Shown one piece after another: positions 43,401 through 51,893 of a stretch of 64,000 nt of DNA. The position numbers were made by a program, and so were the translations under genes. Each line of letters starts with the position of its first letter. Position 1 is the first letter of the stretch. The notes under the pieces are model-generated. The model ran no database searches. It saw nothing but the letters and a program-made list of their open reading frames with translations, and was not told where the DNA came from. Source of the DNA: Platanthera guangdongensis (Eukaryota > Streptophyta > Magnoliopsida > Asparagales > Orchidaceae); the NCBI GenBank assembly GCA_039583875.1, contig CM077150.1:2064332-2128331 (forward strand). Reading direction: 5' to 3'.

Positions 43401-46376
43401 TCAATACAACCGTCTCCATTAAGTGGAGATGGAAACTTTTCAGTCCGGAGGAGTTGATTGGCGAGGATACTCTTCCATCGACGACACTTGGACGACCTTC
43501 GGTGATCCTCTTCGAGTTTTACCTTCCATACAGTGAGAGAATTTTGATCCCTATTCATCGGGAGATGAATTCTTTCAAACCGGGGAGATTGATGTCGAAC
43601 AGAGACGAGGGCGAGCTTTGAGCCCATTCGGGGTTGATTACAAGTTAGTTTGGTTGTTCATCTTACTATAGTTATTTGTGTCTGGATTAATCTCTAACTG
43701 CATGACAGGTTTATTCGTCGCGCGCTCTTGCTTTGGCCATCCACGCGGAGGAAAGCCTAAGCTTGCTTCGCTCTAATTAAAATATTTGTCTTGTTGTGAA
43801 TGATTTGCGTGGGATGTTAGAACTTATTATCTAATTGTGATTTTTCTGTCGGGCTTTTGCATAACATGTAGGGTTAGGTCACAGAGTTTTTCGTCGCCTA
43901 TAGATTCGTCCTGCGTCACTAAGCCTTCTTACGAGCTTGAGGACAACTCGAATTTAAGGAATAATTGAATGTTATAGTAGCAATTGAAACGACTTGCCCA
44001 CATGATCCTTTATTATGTGTCATGTTTAGGTTTATTTAATTAGAGTAATTAAATATTGTAAATACTTTGCCTTGTCCCATTTATGTCTTGTACGGTGTTA
44101 TTGGAATCAGTCCAAGTGTGTGGACTAAAGGGTAAAAGGGTCTCCTTGTAAGTTATATTTAAAGGCCCCTTGAGTCATGGAAAAGCTAGGAAGAAATTAT
44201 CTCCTCTTCTCCTCCTTTTTAGCACTTCCTTATGGATTTGATAGCTCTCCCACAAACTCCTTGCCTTCAGCAGTAGTGTATCCCCACCACCGCCTCCAAC
44301 TCCACGAAAGTCTTTGATGTGTTATGGCACAACCCAAAACACACGCATGCAACTGCCTCCAACTCCACGAAAATCTTTGATGTGTTATGGCATAACCCAT
44401 AACACACGCATGCAACTTAAACATCGACAAGTTATTTACCTCCCGGTATTTCAGAATTTTTCATAACAATATTGCCATATTTCATTGAGTCCTTCCTTTT
44501 TTCTTTCCTTTTATTTTGAATAATGAATAATAATTGTCTTCTCTTTGACTAAAATCATACCATCTTTCCATTTAATAAAGCAAAAAGTAATTGAACTCAC
44601 TCGATGACTAATTCGCATGTCTTATTAAATCCCCCATAAAATCCTGCACCCTTGGGACTTCATAAATCATCATTACTGTCTGACGTGTATAAGTTTGTGC
44701 ACACATGCACATGGTATCCACATGCCAGTATAAAGTATAAACAATAGACTCACTGATCAATCAGGATGTATTAAATATATGGCATAATAAACTACTCTGA
44801 CATAGATAACAAATCCTCACATCCATGAACACATGGAATATGTACATAAACTAAAAAACAAATTACAAAAGCAAAGAGTACAAAGTGGAATAGATGGTAA
44901 AAATAACTATCATATCAAAATACCAAAAGATAACTAAAAGGTGGAAGACAATTGGTGGACAGGAGACGTTAATATGTACCTCAATATACATGGTGATGGC
45001 AGTCTTATTGGACCCACTGGGCTCCTTCAAGTTAGTTATAGCTTCAAATATAAGACTGTCTATCCTACATGCATTGAGAAAGATAATTATTATACAAATA
45101 TATTCATGACAAGCTGTTAATTAAAATTCCTTCTCATGGTCTGTACTAAAAACAAGTAGGAAAAGGAGGACTTCTAGAACACATCGTTATGCATGATCAA
45201 CATTCAGCATTTTTTTATGAAGACTAGTCCCCGAATTTGCATATTGGAAACTAATAGCAAAATCATCTCAGAGGAAAAAAAATACTAAATAGGACGAGAA
45301 ATAAACTTAGCTCTAAAGTACATGATTACTAATGAAGCTCACCAGTGTATCTGCAAAGATCCTACCCATGAACAGTTAAACTATACTCAATTCATCCAAA
45401 GATTTATCTAAATCTACCAACCTCGCTACAACTAAAAACATCATCACTTAAAGAAAGAAAATAGAACACTGTGCATAGCATTAGACACACATAACAAGGC
45501 CAAATATATTATTGATACTTGTGATTTTTATAGTCCACGTGTAAGTGATCAACAGAAGCCTAGCACAAAATATTGCATATGAACATGTCTACAATAAGGA
45601 AGGAGAAAAAAAGGATAAGGTAGGTAACTTCAAAAGCTTTAAATTTTGTCATTAAACAATAAAAAAAGTAAAGTGACAGAAAGACTAATTTTTGAAGAGA
45701 ATAATCAAACATAAGGAAAATAATTAGGACTTGAGCACTAACATTGGTGCCAATTTTCTTGGAGCAGTAGGAACTGGAAGTGGGCTTGCTACAGAAAGAG
45801 GTTTCGCATCAACAATCTCATCATGGTGATCATCAATTGTGTTCAGGGCCAAAGAGTTCACCTCTGGCTTAGGAATCTGATTGCTCTTTTTCAACGCCAT
45901 TCTAGCCTTTTCTCTGGAGCCCCATCCATTAGCTGTGACACTCATGTTTCGCCATTTATCCTATCAATATGCAAAAGGTATGTTCAATGTACTGACAATT
46001 ACAGTGTTGCTATTGTCATCATTCAAATATCCAGGCATTCAATATTGCTTCATCTTAAACCACCACCTTTCGGTATTCTTTTTTGGTTGAACAAAAACAG
46101 ATATATGGACTCCCTAATAATTGAGACAACAATGTCGACGAAAATTGTAGGTACAATTATTATGCTTTGATAACAAAAGAAGTTTGCGGCAAAACAAATA
46201 GACAAACTTAAGCCTCCCGTTGATACCTTGAGATCAACATTTGATCGAAGAGACAAAACACTACTAAACTCTGGATCTTTTAGTATTGTGCGCCATTTCC
46301 CAGCACCATGCTTAACAACTCCAGCTCTGAGACCAGATTCCTCCTCTGATGTCCATTTTTGCTTTGGAGCACCCAT
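37445..46376 (-). CDS. TRB: Telomere-repeat-binding factor TRB/SMH (single Myb - histone H1/H5)
   Basis: Exons on the minus strand: 46376-46227, 45960-45743, 45064-44980, 38971-38888, then 38004 down to 37660 plus 37462-37445 (or unspliced to 37585). All junctions are GT-AG and keep frame. Exon 1 begins [20 protein letters not shown] and, with exon 2 ([12 protein letters not shown]), forms the N-terminal single Myb repeat, whose [13 protein letters not shown] helix binds TTTAGGG repeats. Exons 3-4 encode the histone H1/H5 globular domain ([38 protein letters not shown]). Exon 5 starts [10 protein letters not shown] and ends in the Ala/Glu-rich coiled coil ([14 protein letters not shown]...). 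Predicted length is 299 aa (spliced end) or 318 aa, against about 300 for the family. TRBs act in the nucleus at telomeres and telo-box promoters. Intron 3 has grown to 6 kb through element G. No lesion was seen, so the gene is probably functional. Confidence 0.93.
37660..38004 (-). CDS. TRB: TRB exon 5 (C-terminal coiled coil)
   Basis: Begins after TTTGCAG| with [10 protein letters not shown]. An acidic, Ala/Glu-rich helix ([20 protein letters not shown]) and the end block [10 protein letters not shown] follow. If the donor TCG|GTAATT is used, a short last exon at 37462-37445 ends the protein. If not, the frame reads 25 further codons to a stop at 37585-37587. Confidence 0.85.
38362..38579. 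mobile_element. PIF/Harbinger-like MITE in TRB intron 4, 218 bp
   Basis: Flanked by TAA on both sides (38359-38361 and 38580-38582). Terminal arms are GCCTTCGTTTGGC and GCCAAATGGAGCC, imperfect inverted repeats of the Tourist type. No coding capacity. Confidence 0.7.
38888..38971 (-). CDS. TRB: TRB exon 4 (H1/H5 domain, second part)
   Basis: 84 nt between acceptor CATGCAG| and donor CCAAG|GTAATG, reading [20 protein letters not shown] then TASGKLSK. It lies about 6 kb from exon 3 because of element G. Confidence 0.92.
39000..39812. other. TRB intron 3 sequence left of element G
   Basis: Mixed-composition DNA with short open frames on both strands (such as 39265-39516) and no recognised domain. 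It may include an old repeat fragment. Confidence 0.3.
39818..41180 (+). repeat. 5' LTR of element G
   Basis: Runs from TGATTCGGAGCAGAG to TCCTGCGTCA. It has a TATA-like CTTATAAATG at about 40051, followed at 40066 by TTTAGGGTT (telo-box-like), and then a long C-rich leader. The PBS-like TTGCTATCAAAGCC follows at about 41182, a drifted initiator tRNA-Met site. Confidence 0.88.
41182..41778 (+). pseudogene. Gag fragment of element G
   Basis: Polar, Tyr/His/Arg-rich N-terminus, then a gag core reading [34 protein letters not shown] and CWVSVER, similar to chromovirus gag (a W-L-x-x-M and W-x-x-V-E-R pattern). It ends at a stop at 41776-41778. Related text continues in shifted frames ([19 protein letters not shown]) to about 41920, so gag is broken. 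Confidence 0.75.
41930..42550 (+). other. Spacer of element G, function unknown
   Basis: A Pro/Ser/Thr-rich open frame (41973-42422) has no recognised domain. It replaces the region where protease-RT would be expected. Short direct repeats (such as GGGAACACGCACCACACTCG, twice) occur near 42340 and 42390. Confidence 0.4.
42551..43381 (+). pseudogene. Integrase C-terminal tail and chromodomain of element G
   Basis: After repeated HLHESV-type segments the frame reads [20 protein letters not shown], then [20 protein letters not shown]. This is the integrase C-terminal barrel of chromoviruses. A Pro-rich linker follows, then the chromodomain-like [18 protein letters not shown]. The catalytic integrase core is missing. 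It stops at 43381. Confidence 0.75.
43590..43918 (+). repeat. 3' LTR of element G, internally deleted
   Basis: Starts TGATGTCGAACAGAG and ends TCCTGCGTCA, matching both ends of the 5' LTR. The stretch corresponding to about 39860-40900 (promoter and leader) is missing. A purine-rich ACCGGGGAGAT precedes it. CTAAG follows. Confidence 0.85.
44292..44417. repeat. 63-bp tandem duplication in TRB intron 3
   Basis: GCCTCCAACTCCACGAAA(G/A)... to ACACGCATGCAACT occurs twice in tandem (44292-44354, 44355-44417) with only a few differences. Confidence 0.9.
44418..44979. other. TRB intron 3, exon-3 side
   Basis: AT-rich, no feature seen beyond the tandem duplication to its left. The 5' splice site of the intron is at 44979. 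Confidence 0.5.
44980..45064 (-). CDS. TRB: TRB exon 3 (start of H1/H5 domain)
   Basis: 85 nt between acceptor TGTAG|G and donor GAG|GTACAT, reading [18 protein letters not shown] then [10 protein letters not shown]. This is the first helix of the linker-histone-like domain. It was found by reading through the intron, since the exon is too short to stand out. Confidence 0.92.
45743..45960 (-). CDS. TRB: TRB exon 2 (Myb recognition helix and linker)
   Basis: Begins after TTGATAG| with [19 protein letters not shown]. The donor AT|GTTAGT leaves two bases that combine with the G of exon 3 to form Met (AP-M-IDSLIF). The frame would otherwise run on only to a stop at 45724. Confidence 0.9.
46227..46376 (-). 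CDS. TRB: TRB exon 1 (Myb repeat, first part)
   Basis: Fifty codons from the ATG to LRSNVDLK, ending at donor CAAG|GTATCA. The family start MGAPKQKWT supports this ATG. Confidence 0.93.
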
Positions 46377-47090
46377 TAAACCTATCCTAACAACACTCCT
46401 CGAGGAAGCAAATTTTTCTAACCAGGTAACCTATGTAGGCATAAAAGTAAGAAAATGAAGCAAATTAAATATCGTGTTAGCATTCAAAGATCAATATATC
46501 ATAAAAAGAAAGATCAGCTCAAGTCCAACAAAACAAAATTGTTCAGATGCAAAAAATTATTATTATTAACAATAATATTAATATATTATTTCAAAAAATT
46601 ATTAGTATTATTATCTTTAGTATCATGCGCCATTTCCCAACTTTTTGTTAAGACAATGCAGTGCAGATGAATTTTCCAACATGTTAGTCATTTTTTATAG
46701 TCGAGGCTTGAATTAGAACTATAATTTTTGGTCGAATATCAAAACCCAAGTCTAAACAAGCTAGCAGTAAATCCACTTCAATACAACATTCCATTTGTTA
46801 CGGTTGGCCATCAGATTCAAGGTGGTGAATTGGTGGAGACCAGCCTAGATCGGGTCGTCGCAAGAGTGCCCGACGCCGCACCCGTCCGGACCTCTATCGG
46901 CCCTGAATTGACATGTTTAATTTGTATTTTGTGTTGTAGTTTACGTGAAATATATATATATATACTTATATAAATATATATATATATATGTGGATACGGG
47001 TGTGACTTGTGAGAAGTGTGAGTTTATATATATATAATATATATACTATTATAACATTATGATAAGAATATTATATATATATATATATAT
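46377..47090. other. TRB 5' leader region/5'-UTR intron with TA microsatellites
   Basis: Upstream of the TRB ATG on the minus strand. It has A/T homopolymer runs and (TA)n tracts at about 46950-46990, 47025-47043 and 47075-47091. No coding signal. Confidence 0.4.
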
Positions 47091-47301
47091 ATCTGAATGG
47101 TAAAGCAGAAGGCCGGTTGCTGTCACGATTCGCCATCCCCTCCCCGCCGCTCACCCGCCCCGCAGATCCAACGCCGCAGGAAGCCCGAAATGGCGGAAGT
47201 TTCCGCACGAACACGTCGCCTCCTCCAGAGCTGCAACTACCGGCCATGATCCCCACATGGATAAAGATCATTTTTTGATGATTTTGTATCAAGAAGGAGA
47301 A

Positions 47302-47680
47302 TGTTGATTTTATGATACAAAATCTTTTGAACCTGAATAATGATGTAAGCAATGATGTAAATAATTGAATGATATCATCAATGATGTAAATTGGAGGATG
47401 ATGTCATCAATGATGTAAATTATAGGATAATGTCATCAATGATGTAAATGATATGATGATGTCAGCGGTGATGTAATTAGTAGAATGAGGTCAGCGATGA
47501 CATAAACTTGTAAATATAATATTGGTTTTGGATGACTATAAAAGGGGATGAAGTCTTCATTTGTAAGACATCCAGTTCAGAAATATTTCTTGAGTTTTTT
47601 TCTCTCTTACTCACTTGTGCTTGTGTGTTCTTCTTATTCTGTTCGATCTCTCTCGCTCTTCTCTATTTTCCACTCTAACA
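47302..47680 (+). repeat. Probable copia-type LTR (solo or remnant) with repeated TGATGTCATCA motifs
   Basis: Preceded by the purine-rich AAGAAGGAGAA. Starts TGTTGATTTTATG and ends CACTCTAACA (379 bp). It contains about five 30-36-bp repeats carrying GATGTCATCAATGATGTAA (47335-47505), a TATA box (CTATAAAAGGGG, about 47538) and a C/T-rich leader. No clear primer site follows and no matching flanks were found, so it may be a 3' LTR remnant or a solo LTR. Confidence 0.55.
47335..47505. repeat. Tandem repeats with bZIP-type (as-1-like) motifs
   Basis: About five diverged units of about 30-36 bp around (A)TGATGTCATCAATGATGTAA. TGA-(T/C)GTCA cores are typical binding sites of plant bZIP/TGA factors. 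They lie about 35-200 bp upstream of a TATA box. Confidence 0.7.
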
Positions 47681-48419
47681 GTTCCTTCTCTTGATACTAC
47701 ACATGGTTGATCTGATAGGCTAAGAGTTTGACAAATCAATTGGGTGGAAGATCTAGATAATGAAATCTTGGAAGTACATATCGACAAACCACCTTCGTGC
47801 GTCGCCACTGCGAAGTCATTTGTGTCAGACCTAAGGGAGCGCGGATGGAAGTACTCCAGGATAATATACTTTTTTTTTATGCATTTCAGGAAGAACTCAA
47901 CTACTGTAAATGAAAATTGAGGATTCATAAACCCAACCCAAAGTAATTGAATAAGATTGCTGATTATGATGATGAATAGCCCTAAAACCTACTACATTGA
48001 AATCCATGTGTAGTTCTGAAAACACTTTGCGGTTTATTAACTTAAGACTGTTTAACTCAAAAAACTAGCTTTGTGTGTGTGAGTGTGTCGGATTTGAGTG
48101 CCAGACAAAACTGAAAAAACACGGAATAAAATCAAATAAGATGTAAGCTCTGATTTTCAGACATCTTAACACTCAGGCAAACGATCCTAATGACAAATAA
48201 CACTTGAAAGAAACAAAAAATTAAAACAGAGTTGATACTGCTTAAATAGGCGTTTGGCAGAAGAACTGCATTCAAAAAACTATGATCACGATAAGAACGG
48301 GAGATCGGCCAACAAACTAACAGCTGCGAACCCTAGAACGGGTGAAAACGATGCGGAGTGCATGTAAAAGAAACAAAATCACGGTTATAAAATTGAAAAT
48401 AGAAGAAGGCCATCAGAAT

Positions 48420-48700
48420 ACAAGGTAATGAGTGATGGAAACTCGCAATATGTACATGTATATACCTAAAAATTTCAAAAAATCGGAGATCGGTCGCGAG
48501 GAAAAAACCTCAGGTGGGAATAACCATCGATCCGAGTTCGATAGCGGGAAGCTTTGGGGGAAATGGGGATGGAAGAGAGGTGCTCGCGGTCAGATGTTTC
48601 TCGCCCTAGGGTTACAGATTCGGTTCGACGACAGCTACAGCGACAACGGAAATCGCAGCTTGCCATCATCTCCGCCGTCCCTTCCTCATGAGTGTCCCGG
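48420..48700 (-). other. Possible non-coding first exon (5' UTR) of the TRB gene
   Basis: On the minus strand this is a GC-richer patch reading through CTGTAACCCTAGGGCGAG and C/T-rich leader text. It ends at TTTTTAG|GTATATAC, a donor-like junction (about 48465). It is the nearest leader-like sequence upstream of the TRB ATG. Position and composition only; the retroelement LTR at 47302-47680 would then lie in the leader intron. Confidence 0.35.
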
Positions 48701-48887
48701 ATCGTACAGCGCTGTAATCTCTGAACTATTAATAAATCAATGTTCCTAGATGGTTATTTGGTGTAGAAGCATTTCAATCGGCCTTTAAACGTGAATAATG
48801 GCCTGGACAAGAGAGAGAATAAAGAGCGGGAGAGAGGCTGGAGGGCCGTCATGCGAAAATTACGTTCAGACCGCCACTAATTACTCG

Positions 48888-49079
48888 AGTATAATACTAT
48901 ACTTGTCTAAAACATATCAAAAAATCAAAAAAAGTAGACCTCATTCATCACAAAAACATATGAGCTTCTTATTTCTCTGACTTTGCAAACCTAATTTTAG
49001 GAGTTGGATGTTTTTGTGCTGAGTGGGACCCATTTTTTATGAATTTTTGATATGTTTTAAGTGAGTGTGGTATTATCCA
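48888..49079. mobile_element. Foldback (MITE-like) element, about 190 bp
   Basis: Two arms of about 75 bp, left 48888-48961 and right 49003-49079, are inverted copies (TAAAACATATCAAAAA against TTTTTGATATGTTTTA; CACAAAAACAT against ATGTTTTTGTG; GGATAATACCAC-type ends). A 42-bp spacer separates them. Superfamily and target duplication were not determined. Confidence 0.7.
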
Positions 49080-50411
49080 TCTTCTGGGCACACCATTGCA
49101 GTCCCAAAGAAATCTTGAGGGAGAAATTTTAATTTGATTAAATAAATAAAACAAAGAGTGAATTAGATGATTGAATAAAGTGCTAGATTTGCTTTGATGG
49201 ATCACATGATTGCATCATAAGATGATAATTTTATATATATTAGTATAGATATGTATGATTGAAATAATTATCGTTGTGGATCGCTCGACGCTATAACGGT
49301 CCGGTTGAATTAAGTGTGGTGCTCGCAGGGTGCCGCGGCACTCCCAAAAGAAGGAGTGCCCACAGCTGAAACTCCCGAAATGGGAGTGGAGGTTGTGCGG
49401 GTTGTACGTCACTCCCATTCTGAGAGTGCCCGACACTCCCAATTATGAAAATGTAGGTTGTGGCCACTCCCTATTTTTCGGGAGTGTCGCCGTAACAATC
49501 CCTATTTTTCGGGAGTGTCGTCGCGGCAATCCTTTTTTATACGGAGTGTCGCGCATGGTGTTCTGCACACGGCGCAATTTTGTGTGTGGTGTTGTGATTC
49601 GTGGGGCGCAGCGTCGCACGGTAATTGTGTGGTGCTTGCGCGTATGGAGGGGTGCGGCGTGTCTTGCATAAGAACTCGGAATTGTGTAAGTTTGAGAGTA
49701 GCAAACAGACTCAATATTGTGCGAGATTAAGCCCGATGGAATTGTCTCGGCAAGTCGGTCGGAATTGTGATGAAAATTTTCCAATTCGTCCGAACTTTTT
49801 TAAAGAAGTTTATCCACTGTAAAAGAGAATCATTGGTTATGTGAGTCTACCTTGAAGATAAAAATAAAAGAATATTTTTGAATAGTTAATGCTTCTTTTA
49901 TGCGATTGAAATCGGAGAGAAATCAGAGTTGATGGGTTCTCCCCTGAATTTTTTTAGTCATGCTAGAAAAAGCTCTGAGGTTTCCCAGAGAGGTCTTGGA
50001 CTTAGGCTGATCCCCCACTCAGGAATTCGCTCCGTTCCCATTTTAGTGCAAAAGTTCTATCAAGTCTCCAAGGCACGACGTTCGTCTTAGTGCTCCGACC
50101 AAGACATCGCTTCAGCTGGAGCGCTACCGTCGAGGTTCCGTGAACTTACAAATTTCTCTCAGTCGGAATGCTTCCATCGAGATTTCATGGACTTAAATCA
50201 TTTTCCTAGTTAGAGCTCTTATCACAACCCGCATTTTCTCAACATGTAAGTTATAGCAGAGTAAGAGAAAAAATGTGTCGTAATGCCACGTCATGCAAGA
50301 AATAACTGCAGACGTTCAAGCAAAACTCCAAACTCTACAGTTTATATGAAATCCATAAGTTGTTAAGTAAAAACTAGTTTAAGTTTAAATGGTTGTATCA
50401 CTCAGCACAGT
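49080..50411. other. Region with many short ACTCCC/GGGAGT inverted repeats, no gene recognised
   Basis: 49335-49560 is built of ACTCCC and GGGAGT blocks forming small hairpins. 49560-49720 is G/T-rich. 50080-50210 holds two similar segments (GCT-CCGAC...TACCGTCGAGGTTCCGTG-AACTTA and TGCTTCCATCGAGATTTCATGG-ACTTA). Overlapping frames on both strands have no domain. Confidence 0.4.
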
Positions 50412-51600
50412 GGATCAGTGAGCTGGAGGAGTTGCATGCCCAGCTGGATGATTTGCTGCAAAGCGGATTTATTAGACCAAGTTCTTCACCTTGGAGAGCC
50501 CCCGTGCTGTTTGTGGAGAAAAAGAATGGATTTATGAGGCTTTGCATTGATTATAGATAACTAAACAAGGTGACTATCAAGAACAGGTATCCCTTGCCGA
50601 GAATTGATGACTTGTTTGATCAGTTGCGCGGCAGTTCTGTGTTTTCAAAGATTGATCTTCGTTCGGGCTACCACTAGTTAAGGATTCGTGAGACGGATAT
50701 CTCACAGACTATCTTTTGTTCTCGTCATGGACATTTTGAGTTCTTGGTGATGTCTTTTTGTTTGACTAATGCACCTTCTACTCTTATGGATATGATGAAC
50801 AGAGTGTTCAAGGATTTTCTGGACCATTTTTTGGTTGTATTTATATACGGTGTTCTAGTTTATTCCCGCAGTGCTGATGAGGATATCCAGCACTTGCGTT
50901 TAGTTTTGTCTGCTTTGAGGGACCATGAGCTGTTTGCTAAGCTGAGCAAGTGTGAGTTTTGGTTGTCTCGGGTTTCTTTCTCGGGTCATATGGTAATTAA
51001 AGATGGAATTTCAGTTGACCCTGAGAAGATAGTTGTTGTTATGGATAAGAATAGGTCAACCACACCCAAGGGGATAAGGAGCTTCTTATGGTTGGCTGGC
51101 TATTATATAAGGTTTATAGAGAGTTTCTCTGCGTTGTCTACGCCACTGAATAAACTGACGCAGAAGAATGCAGTTTTTGTCTGGAGCGATAAGTGCGAGG
51201 AAGCTTTTCTGGAATTGAAGAGGAGACTGTGCACTGCTCCGATGTTGACCTTACCTACGGAAGGAATAGAATATGTCGTATATGTGGATGCATCACATGT
51301 TGGTCTGGGTTGTGTGCTGATGTAGGAAGGTAAGGTGATAGTGTATGGGTCTATGCAGTTAAACATTCATGAGAAAAACTACACTACGCATGCTTTGGAG
51401 TTCGCAGCTGTAATTTATGCACTAAAATTGTGGAGGCATCTATTGCATGGTGCGTTGTGTAAGATTTACATCGATCACAAGAGTTTAAAATATGTTTCCA
51501 CTCAAAGGGTGTTGAATCTGCCCCAGCGGAGATGGTTAGAGTATGTCGTTGATTATGATGTTGAGAAAATACGAGTTGTGGCACCTCTTCCATCAAAGAA
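50412..51600 (+). pseudogene. Decayed gypsy (chromovirus-type) RT-RNase H fragment
   Basis: Begins in the RT thumb-to-palm region ([20 protein letters not shown]), then IDYR with an in-frame stop, [12 protein letters not shown] with another stop, [12 protein letters not shown] text, and FLVVFIYGVLVYS, where the family has FIDDILVYS, so both catalytic Asp residues are lost. RNase H follows (YVVYVDASHVGLGCVLM, then a stop) and continues to QRRWLEYVVDYD near 51560. No integrase follows. It is about as diverged from E as one lineage is from another. Confidence 0.88.
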
Positions 51601-51649
51601 TAGTGGATTTAGTTTATTTTTTCATCTTTTTAACAATTTGTACTTGTAA

Positions 51650-51893
51650 CGGAGACGTGACTTGTCACCATTTGAGGAATCATATTAAACTCTTGTAATC
51701 TCTAAAGAAATAGTGGATTTTGGCTCGACATAGATCAAACCATGTGGTTTTTTACTCTTTCCGGGTTTTACACGTCAAAAACGTATTCTGTCATTTGTTA
51801 CTATTTTTCTTTGACTATTTGCGCTCCCGATCAAATTTCGAGAAAAGGCAGTTTGTTTCTTCGAACCGGGGAAAAACTGGGTGACCCGCAACA
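51650..51893 (+). repeat. 3' part of a Tat-type LTR (element H)
   Basis: Sequence with an R/U5 look ends GGGTGACCCGCAACA. TTGGCATCATTTGTTGG follows at 51896, a drifted form of the TTGGCGCCGTCTGTGGG primer site typical of Tat-type gypsy elements. The left boundary and U3 are not recognisable. Confidence 0.5.

Larger units (their letters stand above)
39818..43918 (+). mobile_element. Element G: internally deleted chromodomain gypsy in TRB intron 3
   Basis: Bounded by the 5-bp duplication CTAAG (39813-39817 and 43919-43923). The 5' LTR is 1363 bp, but the 3' LTR is only 329 bp and lacks about 1 kb of its middle. The interior keeps gag and, further on, the integrase tail with a chromodomain; protease, RT, RNase H and the integrase core are absent. 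It lies antisense to the TRB gene and entirely within the intron. Confidence 0.9.

Noticed and set aside
47302..47680. Endogenous pararetrovirus promoter
   Set aside because: The as-1-like repeats and TATA box resemble one, but no movement protein, coat or caulimovirid RT is nearby and the segment has LTR-like ends. An LTR is the simpler reading.
50744..51325. Functional reverse transcriptase
   Set aside because: The catalytic FIDD is replaced by FIYG, there are in-frame stops before and after, and integrase and protease are missing.
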